From: Deltaproteobacteria bacterium
Lineage (GTDB): Bacteria; Myxococcota_A; UBA9160; SZUA-336
Length of the DNA: 7,180 nucleotides
NCBI GenBank assembly: GCA_030624945.1
Contig: JAUXJB010000078.1
Location: forward strand, 1 to 7,180
Direction: 5' to 3'
The notes below the pieces were generated by a model. The model worked only from the letters and a program-made list of their open reading frames with translations. It was not told the origin of the DNA and searched no databases. Of this stretch, positions 6,008 through 7,180 are shown piece by piece; the stretch's first letter is position 1; each line of letters begins with the position of its first letter. The translations under genes and the position numbers were made by a program.

Positions 6008-6462
6008 CCACCGGCTCCTCGCCGGGTCGGACCGAGCGCTTCGGACTCCTGGACCTCTTCGAAGACGGGCACCGCGACGGGCGCGATCACGAGCTGCCCG
6101 ATCCGGTCGCCCCGCGCGAGCCGGAACGGCTGCTCGCCCGTGTTCTGGAGAATGACCTGGATCTCGCCACGGTAATCGGCGTCGATGGTCCCGGGGGCAT
6201 TGGGAACCACGATCCCGGACTCCAGGGCGAGCCCACTGCGACCTCGCACCTGCCCCTCGTAGCCCGGGGGAATCGCCACCGCAAAGCCGGTGGGAATCGC
6301 GCGCCTCTCACCGGGAGCGAGCTCGAGCTCGCCCTCGATGGCGGCCCGCAGGTCGACGCCCGCACTGTGCTTCGTCGCGGGCTCGGGCAGCGGAAGATCC
6401 GCATCGACCTCGCCCCGGACGCGCAGGATACGCACGCCGATCTGGAGGATGGAGGCGCTCAC
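5986..6462 (-). CDS. dut: dUTP diphosphatase (dUTPase), trimeric type
   Basis: Hydrolyses dUTP to dUMP and diphosphate, keeping uracil out of DNA and supplying dUMP for thymidylate synthesis; cytosolic homotrimer. At 158 residues it is the normal size (E. coli about 151). All five family motifs are present in order: AGVDLRA (34-40), GRSGLAL (74-80), GTIDADYRGEI (91-101, with Asp94 as the expected catalytic base and the Tyr97 uracil-pocket hairpin), RGDRIGQLVIAP (117-128), and the C-terminal lid RGAGGFGHTG (148-157). The start is GTG at 6462, overlapping the peptidase TGA as GTGA. AGGA 7 nt upstream (6473-6470), inside an AGGAAAGG stretch, supports it. An internal GTG at codon 10 is a less likely alternative. 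The 3' end, including the stop, is one unit of a 22-bp tandem repeat. Confidence 0.97.
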   Translation of the reverse strand: MSASILQIGVRILRVRGEVDADLPLPEPATKHSAGVDLRAAIEGELELAPGERRAIPTGFAVAIPPGYEGQVRGRSGLALESGIVVPNAPGTIDADYRGEIQVILQNTGEQPFRLARGDRIGQLVIAPVAVPVFEEVQESEALGPTRRGAGGFGHTGR

Positions 6463-7180
6463 GCGCCTTTCCTCGGCAGGGGCCAGCCGCCGCTGGGCAA
6501 CCGCTCCGGGGCGACCGGTCCCACCGTGGCCAACGAGAGCGGCGCCTCGAGCGTGGATTCGGCCAGCGCGCAGACGTCCTCGAGCGTCACGCGCTCCAGC
6601 TCCTCCAGATCGCGTTCCAGCTCCAGGTTCTCCTCACCGTAGAGCTGCTGCTCGGCCAGGTAGCTCATACGAGCGCCGGTCGACTCGTGGCCGAGCAGGA
6701 TGCTCGCACGCAGATGCTGCCGGGCCGAGTCGAGCTCGCTTCGCGAGATGCGGCCGTCGCGTACCTCGGCGAGCTCGTGGCTGACCACGTCGAGCGTCTC
6801 CTCGAGCTTCTGCGGTGCCACACCGAAGCTCACGTCGAAGCGACCGGTGTCCGTGTAACTCGTGAGGGAGGAGAAGATGGAGTACACGAGCCCTCTGCGG
6901 TCCCGCACCTCGCGGAACAGGCGCGAGGAGTAGCCATCACCAACGATCGTGGAGAAGAGCTCGGCAGCGGCCCAGCGAGGGTCTCGTCCGGAGACGCCCG
7001 GGCCGGAGAGGGTCACCTGGACCTGCTCCAAATCCCGCTCTACGACCTTGCTCGCGCGCTGCGGCGAGGGTGGACGCGCGGAGCTCGGGGCCTGTCCGGC
7101 CGGAATGCGGCCGAGGTGACGGCTCACCAGCCCGACCAGCTCCTCGTGATCGAGCTTGCCGGCTGCCGCCACGACCATCC
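6459..7180 (-). CDS. M16 family zinc peptidase, C-terminal part (5' end beyond right edge)
   Basis: About 240 C-terminal residues of an M16B-type (mitochondrial-processing-peptidase-like) protease. VVAAAGKLDHEELVGLV is the typical end of the N-terminal M16 domain. The C-terminal M16 domain follows, with GDGYSSRLFREVRDRRGLVYS, which carries the conserved Arg and Tyr that hold the substrate in this family, then a Ser-Glu-Leu-rich helical stretch and a short LATVGPV end strand. The zinc motif (HXXEH) would lie in the missing N-terminal half, so activity cannot be judged here. The frame is still open at the edge; the Met near 7178 is internal. The family is typically about 410-430 residues, so a little over half is visible. 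In related genomes such a gene often follows pnp and precedes dut, which matches here. The substrate is unknown. Confidence 0.92.
   Translation of the reverse strand, partial: MVVAAAGKLDHEELVGLVSRHLGRIPAGQAPSSARPPSPQRASKVVERDLEQVQVTLSGPGVSGRDPRWAAAELFSTIVGDGYSSRLFREVRDRRGLVYSIFSSLTSYTDTGRFDVSFGVAPQKLEETLDVVSHELAEVRDGRISRSELDSARQHLRASILLGHESTGARMSYLAEQQLYGEENLELERDLEELERVTLEDVCALAESTLEAPLSLATVGPVAPERLPSGGWPLPRKGA

Noticed and set aside
4432..6642. 736-codon plus-strand open frame
   Set aside because: It runs antisense to purB, cdsA and dut, all confidently identified. The translation is low-complexity (His, Arg, Glu, Gly rich) with no recognisable domain; long antisense frames are expected in high-GC DNA.

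Overview
The window is a dense, very GC-rich bacterial chromosome segment, about two-thirds G+C by eye with a strong G/C preference at third codon positions. Seven of its eight genes lie on the minus strand. In transcription order (right to left) they are: the C-terminal half of an M16 peptidase (cut by the right edge), dut, cdsA, purB, purS, then purQ and purL (purL runs off the left edge). PurS-PurQ-PurL is the three-subunit, small-PurL form of FGAM synthase rather than the single long chain of E. coli. An M16 peptidase followed by dut is, from memory, an arrangement seen in deltaproteobacterial-type genomes such as Myxococcota. I infer a high-GC, Gram-negative, deltaproteobacterial-type organism with low to moderate confidence.

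Layout: 6459-7180 is the M16 peptidase fragment; 5986-6462 dut; 4951-5967 cdsA; 3619-4926 purB; 3386-3622 purS; 2817-3323 an unrecognised 168-residue protein on the plus strand; 1993-2691 purQ; 1-1996 purL. Three junctions are 4-base stop/start overlaps (M16/dut and purB/purS as GTGA, purQ/purL as ATGA), so these pairs are probably translationally coupled. The dut-cdsA and cdsA-purB gaps are only 18 and 24 bp. Of six visible minus-strand start codons, four are GTG, one is TTG and only purL uses ATG.

Function: PurS, PurQ and PurL assemble the amidotransferase for step four of purine synthesis, and PurB catalyses two later steps (SAICAR to AICAR, and adenylosuccinate to AMP). Dut removes dUTP and supplies dUMP. 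CdsA makes CDP-diacylglycerol for phospholipid synthesis. The M16 protein is probably a processing or quality-control protease. The set is a housekeeping operon weighted to nucleotide synthesis.

Less ordinary points: (1) an opposite-strand orphan gene separates purS from purQL, creating a 125-bp divergent control region with a 29-bp nested dyad and a second GC-rich palindrome; (2) the dut stop and cdsA start lie in an exact tandem pair of 22-bp units (19/22 identical), apparently a local duplication that replaced a TGATG stop/start overlap; (3) the CdsA signature has Val where His is usual. I see no mobile element, CRISPR array, tRNA or rRNA, and nothing I would call a clearly new system. The orphan gene and its control region are the best candidates for novelty.
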